The position numbers and the translations under genes are program-made. From Anaspis maculata (taxonomy: Eukaryota > Arthropoda > Insecta > Coleoptera > Scraptiidae), in the NCBI GenBank assembly GCA_949128115.1, contig OX421966.1, forward strand, positions 37,341,042 to 37,405,041: 64,000 bases of DNA, in the 5' to 3' direction. A model generated the notes under the pieces. That model had not been told where the DNA came from and ran no database searches. It saw only the letters and a program-made list of their open reading frames with translations. Positions 22,090 to 34,149 of the stretch are shown here, piece after piece. Every line of letters begins with the position of its first letter. Position 1 is the first letter of the stretch.

Positions 22090-22432
22090 CAACAATGGAG
22101 TATTATACTAAACATTTTTTTTGATTGAAATGGAAACTACATTGAAAAATAATTGACCCGTGTTTTTTATTCAGTCAAAAACCGTACCGTTTGGGCGCAA
22201 TAAATAAATAACATCAACTAGTTCTGACGTCACAGCGAGTCACCGCCTATACTGCCTGTGTAAATGACGTCAGAAATAGGCAGAATATAGAAATTTCGTT
22301 TATTTATTGCGGCCAAACGATACGAATTTTGGCTGAATAAAAAAATACGGGTCAGTTATTTTTTAATATAACTACCTAGTTTCTGATTTCATCGATTTTT
22401 TTTTCTTCAAAAGTATAATACTCTATTTTTTG
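22090..22432. mobile_element. Palindromic MITE, family GGAGTATTATACT, copy 1
   Basis: About 340 bases with long inverted arms. The ends are ATGGAGTATTATACT and AGTATAATACTCTAT. Internal landmarks are CGTTTGGGCGCAATAAATAA with its mirror and a central block containing two TGACGTCA-like motifs. A second, closely similar copy lies in the opposite orientation at 32998-33325, so the family was active fairly recently. No coding capacity. Confidence 0.75.
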
Positions 22433-22439
22433 TACAATT

Positions 22440-23785
22440 TTTGGAACAATCTGTCAATTGAACAATCAAGTTCATTGTTTTTCGACACTATTCTGTAGCA
22501 TAATACAGCGATGTTGATGTGTCGATGATTATTTTCCAGACCAACCACTCAACGAGAAGAGGAAGTATTGTGAACGCGCTAATTTTTTTTTTAGAGATGA
22601 AGACGGTTATATCTATTCTGGTCTGTCTGTCTGTCTGTGTGTCTGTAATATGCTACGATAATACTCGCAACAAGTTGGTAGGATACTTTTTCATGATAAA
22701 ATAAATGATCTGATGATACGATTCATACAGTCATCTGTCGTTTTTTCGACTACTATACCAAAATATGATGGCGAAGCTGGTAGAAAGAGTTGACTATCGT
22801 GTTCTTCAAAATAGTAGGTGAAGAAGTTTTCACCACTCATGATTATATCTCTAACATAACAAAAAAATTTCAAGATATCTTTGAAAGGTTAAATATCTTG
22901 TCAACGGTTTGTTAAGCCTTTTCTTTGGTTCGAAATGACAAGCACGTACCACTTTTCATTTTGTTCATGATCTGACATTTTTTATCACTCCAACACATTC
23001 TGCTGCCTCTCCCGCTGCCCCTTTGCGGGTCTTAGATGTCTAATATCGCGATTCTTGTTCATCATAATCTAATAACCGAACAGTTTGACGCCAACCACTA
23101 TACCCTATTTTCAAGTTGCACACAGGATAATGCGATAAGCAATCCCACGCGAATCAGTGAACAAAACTGTCGGTGGGTGAGTTAGCATGTTGCTTGAAGT
23201 GAAGTCGGTAACTTGCTGTTGGTGAATAATTCTCTCGGTGATTCGGTGAATTGCCGGATCAGTAAGTTGTTTTTTGGTGAAGCAACCTGTTGGGTAGTCA
23301 AATTAATGCAAAATAGTGAAGCTTTTTAAAGTGAAAAAGCAGAAGTCAGGCCAGCAAGTTAAGTTTTTGTAAGTGGTCAAGTAAGTGCCCTGCTTGGTAT
23401 ATGCTCCAGGACGTCCCCAATAGGAGAGAAACCGATGTAGGCGAAGAAATAAAATATGTACCCTACAACTTGGTTACTTCAAAGTGTTTGCATGTACTGA
23501 GTACAAAGGCATACTATACAAGATTTCCTATATTACACTCTGAAGCCTGCCTTTTTCACCATAATGAGCGTCCCTGATCCTAAAAATAAAGCGCACGCTA
23601 TATTCAAAAACTAATTAAATTTGTTCCATACAACGTCGCAAAACTCACTCGAATTCATCTTTATTAAAACGCGATCACCTGTGAGCCGATTTAAATGAGG
23701 TCTTTTGTAGCTCGATACACCCTATCAGAGCTCAAGCTACAGGTGGCAATAATACTCGTTGAGCACTATACATATACCTGTACAG
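22440..23785. other. Intergenic, repeat fragments only
   Basis: No gene seen. A fragment with GAACGCGCTAA at 22540-22600 matches the loop of the palindrome near 54245. A CTGTCTGT simple repeat lies at 22622-22640. Confidence 0.4.
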
Positions 23786-24352
23786 TACAGGGTGATTCAA
23801 AAATGGCGCATTTCTTTTCGGGCACGTTATAATGGACGTTGACAGAGCATGGGAAAAATAATAAAAAAAATTAATCGGCTTCGATTTGCAAGTTATTAAC
23901 AAAAACAAATCTGTCCAATCTGGCAGCATCGCATTAGTACCTACCTGGCACCTTTAGATCAAAGAGGTACATCACAATAGCATTATTGTATTGTAAGGAT
24001 TGTTACCCTGGAAACTCTGTAGAACCTGCCAGACCATACCAAACACACTTGCCAAATGTATTTTCACGGCACTTTTGAGGTGAAAGACGAATTTTGAAAT
24101 ATGAAAATACGACTCAAATCTCAGTTGCAATAGAAATTTTCAATCGGGAACTACTAACGACATGTGACTCTTCGCAAGTAACAATGCTTTGCTTTGAAAT
24201 CATGCAAATTGAAGAAGTTAAATTCTCAACTTCACCTCTTCATAATTCGAAAGATAAATGAGCAAATTTTTTTTAACTATTTTTTCCGTGCTCCCTTAAT
24301 GTCTCCCACAAAGTACACGGGAGGAAATGCGCCATTTTTGAATCACCCTGTA
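23786..24352. mobile_element. Inverted-repeat element with TACAGGGTG/CACCCTGTA ends
   Basis: The first 29 bases, starting TACAGGGTGATTC, are exactly repeated in inverse at 24324-24352, ending CACCCTGTA. If TA is the target site, the repeat begins CAGGGTG. The right half (24043-24352) is shared with 48888-49203 as a direct copy, so this is a dispersed family. Non-coding. Confidence 0.7.
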
Positions 24353-27242
24353 TACACCACACACACAAGTGTATCTTTCTTACTATTCCTACTGCTGTGC
24401 AGCAGCAGCTCCGCGATATCTTTGATTGGCTAAAATGATAGATGTCTCTGTAACCCGCGACGAGCTTTCTTTGTGATTAAATTTCCGGCTGAGACTGGCT
24501 CCACCTGAATACCCTCGGCGGACAGAAAATGGCTTTCAAGATTTAATAAAATCATTCGCGGATCGTGGATGCATAAACTCCTGACCACTGAGGCATGTGA
24601 AGTAATTCTCGCGACGAGAAAAAGGCGAACACACACAGCCTGATTCCAAGTCTCGTTCACATCCAATTAACGTTACACAAAATTACGTTTTCAGTATACC
24701 TAATTGATGAAAGACAAAGAACTTCGTATGCGTTCACGATTACGTCGTGCTATTTTACAATCAGTACCCGTCCCACTCCGTATGACACCGCATCGTGTCG
24801 ATATGGTATCATCCGTTCACGTCTCCTAAGCCTGGTAGCCCGTCGTCAGGTTACAGATTATTTTTGACCCGAAAGCTGTTTTTCTCTCGCAAAGCTCATA
24901 GCTTATTGAGAAAAATGTGTTTCAATTTGTTCTGAGATATTTTTGATATGAAAATAAAAAGGTTATAGGCCTTTTTACCGAGACAAGTTTATAGTATACC
25001 TAGTTTAGTTTACAGTTTTTGACGAGTAGCAAAACGACAGTTTTGACAGTGCTGAATTATTAGCACTGATGCTAAATCAATAAGGTCATTGTCGAATGAC
25101 CCACATAGACACAGTAAATACTGGGTGACCACAGGTCTCGCATCGCGATTTACTAGTGCAGTAGTCGTCTCTCTGCAGGTATAGGTACTAGAATAAGGAG
25201 ATCCTATCTAATGTGACCGATAAAGGGCGATTATCCCTTGTACATCAGCTAAAGCAATTAACCGAGCTGGGCACATTGCAATTAGATTTGCAGAGGTTGT
25301 GTGAGACCGGATCTGGCCGGCGACCGGTGCCCGCCCTCGCGAAAATTAGCTCGGCAACATGCCCCCCCGCCTCTCGGCCAGACGTGATTGGAATCGCAGA
25401 TCCACTAAAACTGTGGACACGGTTCGAATTTCGAAAATATTTCGGTCCATTATTAAAACACCCTCTGAATGACGTTCGGAATAGAATGCGAGATCATGGG
25501 AGCAGCCAGCAGTCGTGTTTCCTCTGAAATACACGTGGGACTATTACACGGGACCCCGTGTGAGTTCAGTACAGTACAATCCATTGTTTCTGGGCGAACC
25601 CATGTGGACGGACAGATGGCTCCGTACGCAATTCGAATCACAATGAAGGTTATCATGCATATTGATTTCGTGGGCAGAAGGTGGTGAAGATACAAAAGCT
25701 GTGGTGGAATGTAAAATGTATTGAAGCGTTCGTTCACAATTCGGAAACCTCAAGTGAATCGGAAATTTATTTTTCCCAGTTGCAGCCGCGCTGGGTATGT
25801 GAAAAACTGGGAACATACCTAAAGTCGAATGTTTTTGTCGTTTATCAAGTATCTACCTAATGACTAATGAGTGATAGGTTTTCAAAGAATTATCAACACT
25901 CGATCAAATTGCGCTCCCGGCGCTGAAGCGCGACAATTTTTTTTTACGAAATTACGGAGGTATATGGGCAAGAGATGGCTATTAGATGAATCTAGAATAA
26001 TGTTCTTCCGAGTATAACAATAATCGCCAACAATGGTGCCTTGAAGTTTTATTGACTTGAACAGTGATTTCATTACGATAACCGATTAGTTCAAACTTCA
26101 AGGTAACGATTGCCAATGTAGAAAATGGAAAATAAATCAGCTCAGCTAACATGGCAATACCAGCTCTCAGCAGCGTCGCAGCCGGGTAATTTCATACAAG
26201 ACGATGTGCTTCAGACTCCATTATTCGGGCGGGACGACTCGGAACAGATCAGATCAGAAATGGAAAGAAAAAACAATATTTTTCCCCGTTTCCGCATTTT
26301 CAGCGAAGATCAAATGTTGTTTTATTCATTCATTTTTCGATTGTGTTTGCTTTCGGTAAAGTAAGAGTCCGCCGGAAGTGTCGTTCGATATTCATTCGAT
26401 TTTTAATTGCCACTCATGGGACTACTTCAGCATCACAGCCGCCGACAGAATCGGAAAATATAAAGGAACATCGAACGGATGTCTGCAAAAATATATTTAC
26501 GCCAGCATTGCACTCGTTTAATTATTAGCATTATACATACCAAGACGGAAAACACTTTGTTACAGGTGAGGGCAAAGAAAGCGCCACGACAACTACAACC
26601 CGAAGCAGGAATGAACCTCTCCGCCGAGATACGTATACTATTTTATTCACAATCAAAGAATTACAGAGGGCACTTGTTGCAAAAATAGTGCGGTGACGCA
26701 TTCCTGCTGAAGTGGCATCAATACTACTTTGAAGTACATTCAGTACGATTCCCCAAGAAACTACAGGGCCATCACTTCGACATAAACTTTGAATTAACAT
26801 CAACAACACCTCCATTTTCGGAATTGGCTGATCGTAGTAGTAGCTGGCGTTCACTGCATTATTGAACAGTTGAACACCATCAGTGATCTGTGGAGGATAG
26901 AAAGGTCTCGGCAAATTTACGATTGATGGCGACGAGCCTAAAATGTAATGCACAAGAATGACCGATCCCATAAATTTCCAAAACGTTCTTTCAGTTAATG
27001 TATTGTGGACGTATACGTTTAATGAAATGGACTTTTCGACGATTTATTTAGCACTGAGGAGTTTTGCAATCAATGCCGTTGTCGGTGTAAATTTTAAATG
27101 GGCACTTCATTTTATGGTTCTCTCAATCAGAGGCGCCAAGTCCCTTGGGATGAATCGTGAAAATTCGCGTTCCTTAAATCTGATTACAATCATCGCTGCA
27201 TTGGCAGGTATAGAGGGGGGGGGGATATCTCGAAAATCGTTA
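24353..27242. other. No recognisable gene
   Basis: The frames at 25213-25527 (plus), 25453-25737 (minus) and 26531-26971 (minus) have no recognisable domains and overlap one another. I see no RNA gene and no clear transposon termini. Confidence 0.45.
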
Positions 27243-27857
27243 TACAGGGTGTTTCAATGACCTTGCATAATACTTCGGGAGGTGATTCCTCTCAGAAAAA
27301 TAAGTCGAAAAGTAGGAGTGAAATTTTTTCCTCAAGTGCTCCCTGAGGGAGTTACAGCCCCTCAAAGGTGCAAAGTGCAACAAAGTTTTCAATTATTTGC
27401 TCAAGAACTGTCAAAGGTACGAGCTTCAAACTTAATATTTTCGATAGACTCGTTCAATCCAAAACTTTTATTCCTCTTGCAATTTTTCTGTAGAATGGTT
27501 TCGACTCGGAAGTGAAAGACTTGTTCTGAAGTAAAAGTGTAAAAACACGAACGTGCCTAGAACAATTTTCAACATAATCCCAATCTGCTCTAATTTCACT
27601 ACCACTGGTTAGATTTATTTAAAACTTTGCATGTACATTTGCACTGTTGAGAAACTTCACTAGACTTAATTTGAAGTTCCTACTTTTGACGGTTTTACAG
27701 CAAATAATTGAAAACTTTGTTTTACTGCGTATCTTTGAGGGGCTGTAACTTCCTCAGGAATCACTTTAAGAAAAAATGTTAGCCCTACTTTTCGACTTAT
27801 TTTTTTGAGAGGAATCACTTCTCGAAGTATTATGCAAGGTCACCGGGACAGCCTGTA
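27243..27857. mobile_element. Palindromic element, TACAGGGTG family
   Basis: The left end TACAGGGTGTTTCAATGACC is mirrored at the right by GGTCACCGGGACAGCCTGTA. Arms of about 160-170 bases contain AGGGAGTTACAGCCCCTCAA and its mirror. The terminal motif on the right is mutated. Confidence 0.7.
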
Positions 27858-27949
27858 TAAGACAGGCTTTCTTGGGTCCGGTAGCTCAATGCAAGTTCAA
27901 CTTTGAACTTAGTACTGCTAGGTGGTCCATTTTGATTTTCTGTCCATGC

Positions 27950-28430
27950 AGAACCGATTACGACAAATTTGGTATATTTTCCGACTGAATTCAAAATTCA
28001 ATCATCTGAACTCGAATCCGATGTGTAGATTTGAATGAAAACAAGTTCGAACAAGTTGACTTGGAAAAACTTGTTTTTCTTTGACTTTTTTTTCCTGTTA
28101 GAGGTGTTCATTTTTTAAAATATTTCAGGGGCCATTAAATTGAAGTGTATTCTTCACGAAACTCATCCACTCGATGTATAATTTTGTTTCTCAAGTTTTA
28201 AAAATTGATTTGAACCTGAGCCGGCCCAACACGGCGTCTACAAATGACCAGAACACTACAGCATGCACCTTTAAATGAAAGTAGCTCAAACTTTTGAAAA
28301 AATAATAACTCATCTTTGGAAATTCGAGGATCTGTGCAGAACCGAATCCCCTATGTTGGACCGGCTCAGGTTCAAATCGATTTTTAAAACTTGAGAAACA
28401 AGTTTAACAAGAAGAAACAATAGTATTTTA
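27950..28430. repeat. Repeat with internal inverted pair
   Basis: GTTTCTCAAGTTTTAAAAAT and GAACCTGAGCCGGCCCAACA at 28185-28235 are mirrored at 28350-28403. The upstream part (28030-28190) is related to 55625-55960, sharing a run of AACTTGTTTTT and a GAAGTGTATTCTT block. Non-coding. Confidence 0.55.
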
Positions 28431-28678
28431 TGTAACAAGCATACAAAATGAATCTTTAGCGGACGAATTCGCTTGCTTAGGGACGAGGCGGAAGCCGAGT
28501 CCCTAAGGGCGGATGAGTCCGCTTGAGCATTTTGCGTACGTGTTGCATACAACGTTTTTTGGTATGAGCTCTCCAGACCCTCTTCAACTCCTTCAAGCAG
28601 TACCTTATTAGCTGTTGGAGTTCAAGCAGGAATTTACATGAAATTTACTCATAGTCACGCTGGCTGAATTCGTGTGTT

Positions 28679-28906
28679 ATGGCAACCCATTTTATTATGA
28701 CTAGTTTTCAAATCGAACAAAAAAATATGAACGACGTTCTAATAGATATTTCGGAAAAAGCGAAGAACATTGTCCTCGACTTTTTTCCAGCTAAGTCTTG
28801 CACGCAATATGAGCGGGAATATGATTCATTCATCAATTGGAAAAAGAAAAATAGTGTGAATATTGTGGATGAAGATGTTGAATGGCATAGTCCAATAAAC
28901 AAATAA
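28679..28906 (+). CDS. Short protein resembling the N-terminal core-binding part of a tyrosine recombinase
   Basis: 75 residues from ATG to TAA. The middle reads KAKNIVLDFFPAKSCTQYER and then YDSFINWKKKN. From memory this matches the N-terminal helical (SAM-like) domain of Crypton-type or phage-integrase-like proteins that are abundant in insect and cnidarian genomes (pattern LLPxKSxxxYExxYxxFxxWxxxN). The catalytic domain with the Arg-His-Arg-Tyr residues is absent and a stop follows soon after, so the product cannot recombine DNA by itself. It could be a truncated fossil or a small DNA-binding protein of the element. Moderate to low confidence in the family. Confidence 0.4.
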   Translation: MATHFIMTSFQIEQKNMNDVLIDISEKAKNIVLDFFPAKSCTQYEREYDSFINWKKKNSVNIVDEDVEWHSPINK

Positions 28907-28911
28907 TTCTA

Positions 28912-28943
28912 GTAACTAGGCAATCAAAGTGTTGCCTAGTTAC
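28912..28943 (+). other. Perfect 12-bp hairpin just after the recombinase-like ORF
   Basis: GTAACTAGGCAA (28912-28923) and TTGCCTAGTTAC (28932-28943) pair perfectly around an 8-base loop, starting 5 bases after the TAA. It could be a structural part of the element end or a transcript-end hairpin. No T-run follows. Confidence 0.6.
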
Positions 28944-29020
28944 CTTTAAAGGACTAGTCCGCTAAAGACGAATTTTGCGGACTCAAAACAATTCGCAAAA
29001 TGACCATTTTGTAGAGCGTA

Positions 29021-29350
29021 TACCAAAAAATACTATTGAATAACGTTTCCATAATATTGAAAAATTCCATCCTCCAATCCTAGATGTTTCCTAGCCGATC
29101 CGAACATTGCGAGAGAAGTTACGCGAAACGTCTGGGTAGCTATTCTTGAAAGTGTGCGAGAAACTCCCTGGGAGTAAAATACATTTCGCAGTACACTGAT
29201 GCAGCAAATTATGCCTAAAATCGTGTTCTTTAGGCAACTAGGATGGATTTGATCTTAGAACATATTGTAACTCATCATATAGGTGAAATCCGAACGACAG
29301 ACAGACAAACCGACCACAACTGAGCACTTTCTTCGACAATGCGTTAAACA
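29021..29350. other. Intergenic; dispersed-repeat fragment
   Basis: 29240-29345 shares GATCTTAGAAC, GACAGACAGACAAACCG and GAGCACTTTCTTC blocks with 35800-35935, marking a dispersed repeat. No gene. Confidence 0.5.
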
Positions 29351-29763
29351 TACAGGGTGGCCCAACGAAAACACAGCAGAGGGGGTTTTGGGCATTTCAT
29401 GTTTTTGAAAAAAGCTCGGACAGGTCGATGTTTATATCGAGGGGGACATCTGAAACATACATTGGCAAATTCATATCTTCAGCCCCCTTGACTCCACCCA
29501 CCCCATTTTCGAACAAAATGTTTTTTTCAGAAAGAGGATTTGATTCTCTTAGATTTGATGTATCGCAAAGTAGATGGTGCCATCTGAAATTTCAAAGTTA
29601 GGGTGGGTGAGAGTGAGGGGGCTAAAGATAGAAATTCGCCAATGTATGTTTCAGATGTTCCCCTCGATACAAAAATTGATCTGTCCAAGCTTCTTTGAAA
29701 AACATGCGGTGAAATGCCTGAAAACAAAAACCCCCTATTATGCTTTCGATGGGCCACCCTGTA
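29351..29763. mobile_element. Palindromic element, TACAGGGTGG ends
   Basis: The left end TACAGGGTGGCCCA is mirrored by GGGCCACCCTGTA at the right. Inside are two opposed copies of the ATCTTCAGCCCCCTTG-type dispersed repeat meeting near 29540. Non-coding. Confidence 0.7.
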
Positions 29764-31736
29764 TAAAGGGTTCATAGTTTTTCTGGGCTGTGTCCCATAG
29801 GCCCTTTGAGATATTTTAAGACACCTGTATATGTGATAGTTTTCTTAATCAGAACCACAAGGGGGATATTTTCTTCAAGTATCGTAGGTTCGAGCGTAGG
29901 TTAAAACTGAATCACCCTGTATACCAATCACATCTTTCAACACTATGAAAGCTCTCAAGAAGTGATGGGTCCAGCGACTGTCACAACGGGATTCTCAAAG
30001 TATCACAGAGTACATAATTATTATCTGCATCCGAGGCGCTCAGAACTTTTGTTCACAGACTATAATATCTTTACCCAGTTTTTATTTTCAAGTAGGTAGT
30101 CAAGTGCGTATACTTTACCATAATCCGAGACACTATGGAGACTCACCGAGCTGGAAACTTTGAATTATTCAAACAAACGCAAATTTATAATCTGCCTATT
30201 CGAGGGATTTTTGGCCACTTTCCCTTTCTCCATTCAAACGTATTCAGAGCGGAGTATCAAAACAGGACGATCGGAGAACAGAAGCAGAATTACAGGACCA
30301 GTTTCCACAAAACGCTTTCTGTATTTAAATCGAAAGGGTGCGACAAGCTCAAATTCGAGGGCTCAAATGTGACCCTGTTGGTGTTTTCTATTCACATATC
30401 TACTGAAGAATCAAAACTTGTGATTTTCACAGAAACTTCTAATAAACAGGACGCTCATTATGGTTCATTAACAGCAGGTTATCAATAGTAAAAATATTTT
30501 TCTGCAGGCCCCGGGGAACTTACCAATTTTATTGCGCACCTCTATTTGGCTTTGAAAAAATATAATAAAATTGGGCACCGTGGTGTCGGCCCTAAAAAGA
30601 AAATTCCCAGGATGTCTTCACCGCACAACAGCTGACGAAGTCCACGACAACGTAGGGAAAAATAAATGGCAGCGCGAACAGGCGAGTGAATTATCGTGCG
30701 AACGGTTCATCCGAATGCTACTGAAAAAATACCGATGAGATGAGGACTACACTGATAAAGGGGGTTTCAGGTGGTGTATTTTCAGGCTGGTGGTTACAGT
30801 GAAGCGGACAGGTAGTACTGAAAACTAACGGGGACGAGCGGCATTGCGTGCGACGTTGCCACCATGCGTTCGGGGACGGCGGCGGAGGCGGCGCAAGGCA
30901 AATAAAGTTACTTCAAAAGCATACAGCGAACTTTTTAGAAATCTAAAACTATGCCCATTCGACCTAACCATACTTGAAGTTTAAACGAAAAGAGTTTTGT
31001 TTTTCTTCGGCGAAGCAAATTATTGATCTGTGATTGAACTCCAAAAGTCGAAAGTCCGTTGAAAGTTGACAAACTTCAGGAAAGTATCGTGAAAATAAGT
31101 AGACATAAAATACAGGTTCAGATGTGATAAAGTATGACCTATTTGGACGATTCAACTTAGCAAGAAGGCTTTGCAAGTTTCAATTTGAATTTTCCGTTCG
31201 GCGGAAGTTATCTGGAAACGGGAAACTCCCAGTGACTTGGCAACGACGCGTCGGAAGGCCGGGCTGCGAGAAACAGTGGCGCCCTCAAATCGATATCCAC
31301 CCGAAAATTTGAAGGGAAACACGGGCACACACAGAACTCTCCGGCTGTTATTCCAATTGATTTTCCAACGGTTCAAAGCTCAAATTAAAAAAAAAACGAC
31401 TCGAAATCATACAACTATAAGATCTTCAAAACAATGACTGGTCTTTTTTCGAACATGATTAATCGTGTTGTGAACATTGCTAATTTCCAAGTATGAGCAC
31501 GCGACTTCTTGTATGGGTATCCCATTGGGGAGTTTTAAATTGTTGTAAACCTGTTTCGGTTACACCTAATTGCTCATATCTCTGAGGGTTTCGGGGAGAT
31601 TTTTATTGGATCAATCGCTTCGAGTTAAACGGGGTGAATGCGGGCTCTAAGGGAGAAGCTGAGAGTTTCATCAAATTTTTAGAGAGGAATATTTAAGCAC
31701 CTCAGATTCGATATGCGCCCGAAGAACAGAACTGGG
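29764..31736. other. No recognisable gene
   Basis: A lone CACCCTGTATAC terminus occurs near 29912. The plus frame at 30135-30488 (117 codons) has no recognisable domain. A short GC-rich GGCGGCGGAGGCGGCG stretch lies at about 30878. Nothing else is supported. Confidence 0.4.
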
Positions 31737-31955
31737 AATAGGTCGTTTCGTTTGGGATTTTTCTGAGTGCGCATGTGTGGTGCGAATTTTATAATTTCGT
31801 ACACCGATTATGAAAATTCGCACTAGAATAGTATTTTAGTACACCCAAACGTTGCCAAATTTTAGTGCACGTTGCCATTTGAATTTACTGGTGTACGAAT
31901 TTTTTCAAATTTGGCGCTCTCACGCATGCTGAAGAGAAATAGCCTATTTTTCTAC
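31737..31955. mobile_element. MITE, TCGTTTCGTTTGGG family, copy 1 (decayed)
   Basis: It begins ATAGGTCGTTTCGTTTGGG, with GCGCATGTGTGG inside, and ends in a diverged counterpart near AATAGCCTATT. It shares landmarks (GGTGTACGAA, ACACCCAAA, GTGCAC) with the better preserved copy at 35441-35695. Confidence 0.5.
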
Positions 31956-31984
31956 TTGTGATCTTGTGAAAACGCACGAGCTCT

Positions 31985-32715
31985 CATATATGTAAGCCGC
32001 CATATTGGAAAACGACCGCCATTTTGGACGAGGTCATAATTTTGATTGGCACCTCGGACAGAATTGTTTCAAACAGTTCCTCACAGGAATGTGACGAGTT
32101 TCATACCTCTAACATGAGGTGTAGTGTATCTCCTGGCTGCCTAGAATACAGTCTTTGCAAGTGAGATTAATTCATTTTTTTGAGGTTATTTGAAGAGAAA
32201 CTCATAACTGTTAAGCAATACTGTAATCAGCATAGAAAGCTACATAGATTACAATAGTTATATAAAGGTGTGTCGCAAAAATTGTGATTTTTTTTCCAAC
32301 ACCCTGTATATTATGAGTTAAACAAATATATGATGGGCATATTCGAGAGCTACGGGAAAAATTATGGAGGACTAGTTTTTGTTTTTCGAAATAACTCCAA
32401 GGGGAACCGTTTGGTGGAGAGGAGGGTTTCACCTCGCGCGTACACCTGTAACTATACAGAAAATTGAGCATCTGTCACGATTATTATGGTAACCGTCAGT
32501 TTAAGAAGAGCTAGTATGGAAATCGACATCCTGCGGTATACAATGGGGCGAATATGACATTTTCACGTATCAAAGTCGCCATTTTGGAAAACGGCCGCCA
32601 TTTTGGATGCAGCGATAATTTTCATGGGCACCTCGGACAGAATCGTTCCAAACAATTCCCTGAAGAAGTGTACCAAATTTCATGGCTCTAACATGAAGTG
32701 CAGTAAATTTTCACG
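31985..32715. repeat. Direct repeat pair, CCGCCATTTTGG family
   Basis: About 140 bases at 31985-32130 and again at 32573-32715 share CGCCAT-TTGGAAAACG, CCGCCATTTTGGA, GGCACCTCGGACAGAAT and CTCTAACATGA blocks, both in the same orientation. The sequence between them has a lone CACCCTGTATATTA terminus near 32302. No gene. Confidence 0.65.
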
Positions 32716-32997
32716 TAGCGGTCCTACCAGTAGGACTCCTCTCCGCCTCAACTCTTCTTTGAACTTCCACTTTCCGTACATCTCTCTAAGGCTATGTACG
32801 ATAACTGTCAAGATTGTCAATATGAGTGCATGAGACACGTAGCCCTCTACAATGCGTTTTGCCTATAGTTCCCCATTCATCAGATAAAGGGAAAAAATTG
32901 CCCGTGATAAATTTTGTACTGATATTTCGAGAATCAAATAGGTGAAAAAGTTTACCTTTTTGATCCGTTATCCCGCATGACCAAGACGGTATTTACA

Positions 32998-33325
32998 ATA
33001 GAGTATTATACTTAAAAAAAAAATTTTTTTTCGATGGAATCAGAAACTATATTGAAAAATAACTGACCCGTATTTTTTTATTCAGCCAAAAATCGTATCG
33101 TTTGGGCGCAATAAATAAACGAAATTCCTATATTCTGCCTATTTCTGACGTCATTTACACAGGCGGTATAGGCGGTGACCCGCTGTGACGTCAGAACTAG
33201 TTGATGTTATTTATTTATTGCGCCCAAACGATACGGTTTTTGACTGAATAAAAAAAACACGGGTCATTTATTTTTCAATGTAGTTTTCATTTCAATCAAA
33301 AAAAAAATTAGTATAATACTCCATT
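32998..33325. mobile_element. Palindromic MITE, family GGAGTATTATACT, copy 2 (opposite orientation)
   Basis: Highly similar to the reverse complement of 22090-22432, including CGTTTGGGCGCAATAAATAA and the TGACGTCA-like centre. The ends are AATAGAGTATTATACT and AGTATAATACTCCATT. Confidence 0.75.
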
Positions 33326-33477
33326 GTGATTATGCATCACAGGACATTTTTTTCAAAACACAGCATTGGTTCATTTTGTATGGATATGATATTCCGGTTG
33401 GCCTGTTATACTTTCATATGAGCATGAGCAAAGTAATCTCTGCAAATAACGAATTTAGGGTCAAAATGAATGTGAAC

Positions 33478-34147
33478 TAGTCGTCAATTGAAGTGGGACC
33501 GCAAAAAAATCCATATTATTCTCGCCGTCCATTCTTCGTGTAAGAGGTCATCCAACCTCGCCATGGTCCTTGCAGGAGGTCCCATACTGGTTCAATGAGG
33601 TCCATGTCAGGCGATATGGCCGGCCATAACATGTGCAAAAGTTCCTTTCAAAACAAATTGTTCACTATCGCGTCTTCGTGCAGTCGAGCGTTATCATCCA
33701 TGAATAATAATTGCCAGCTAAATTTGCTAGGCTGATGGTAGAATCATAAGACTCCAATCCCTTATCTAAGTAAAGCAGGGCTGACAAATCACCATACAGT
33801 ATACACCCTGTCATTATGCCAAGATTGGAAACAGTTAGAGCAAAACATTAAGGAGCTTGTAGCTGCAACACGAGTATGTTTCCATAAGACAGGAGATACA
33901 AAATAATTACAGGGTTATCACAGAGGTAGAGCATGCGAACCAAAGTTGAACCAAAAAAACACGTGTTACTATATCGCTCTGTACAGAGTGAAATAAGTTA
34001 CCAGGTAAAATAGTAATTTGACAAGTGTAGGTATTATCAAAGAATGGGGAAAGCATTTCTTGAATCGGTCACCCAGATCATAAATTACAAGGCTCCCAAA
34101 GTTGGTGAATATTGTTGTCGTTGTCGTCCCACTTCAATTGATGACTG
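33478..34147 (-). mobile_element. Decayed Tc1/mariner element
   Basis: Inverted ends AGTCGTCAATTGAAGTGG and its mirror CCACTTCAATTGATGACT (one mismatch in 21) enclose a minus-strand transposase fragment. The left flank keeps a TA, the right does not. The 670-bp length is about half of a full Tc1/mariner element, so internal sequence has been lost. Confidence 0.6.
33525..33722 (-). pseudogene. Tc1/mariner DD34E transposase fragment
   Basis: The minus strand reads a WQLLFMDDNARLHED block followed by LLHMLWPAISPDMDLIEPVW and then GWMTS. This matches the second catalytic Asp region (FMDDNARxH) and the third catalytic Glu region (WPAxSPDxNxIExxWD) of Tc1-type transposases. Stops and small gaps break the frame, and the N-terminal DNA-binding domain is absent. 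It is an inactive relic. Confidence 0.8.
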
Positions 34148-34149
34148 GG

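Larger units (their letters stand above)
28439..29020 (+). mobile_element. Small element with terminal hairpins and a recombinase-like ORF
   Basis: The element is bounded by TACAAAATGA at about 28441 and CATTTTGTAG at about 29007, inverted copies, each followed inward by GCGGAC/GTCCGC blocks. The left part carries a strong GC-rich hairpin, TTAGGGAC paired with GTCCCTAA and an inner GGC-GGAA-GCC stem loop (28478-28507), enclosed by GCGGAC and GTCCGC arms. It encloses the short coding region at 28679-28906 and a hairpin just after its stop codon. The limits are inferred from symmetry, not from a target duplication. Confidence 0.4.

Noticed and set aside
27880..27950. tRNA-like GGTAGCTCAATG start
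   Set aside because: No B box or cloverleaf follows.
28456..28530. Possible hammerhead ribozyme because of a GGATGAGTCCGC block
   Set aside because: The required CUGAUGA and GAAA core is not present; it is better explained as a plain nested hairpin.
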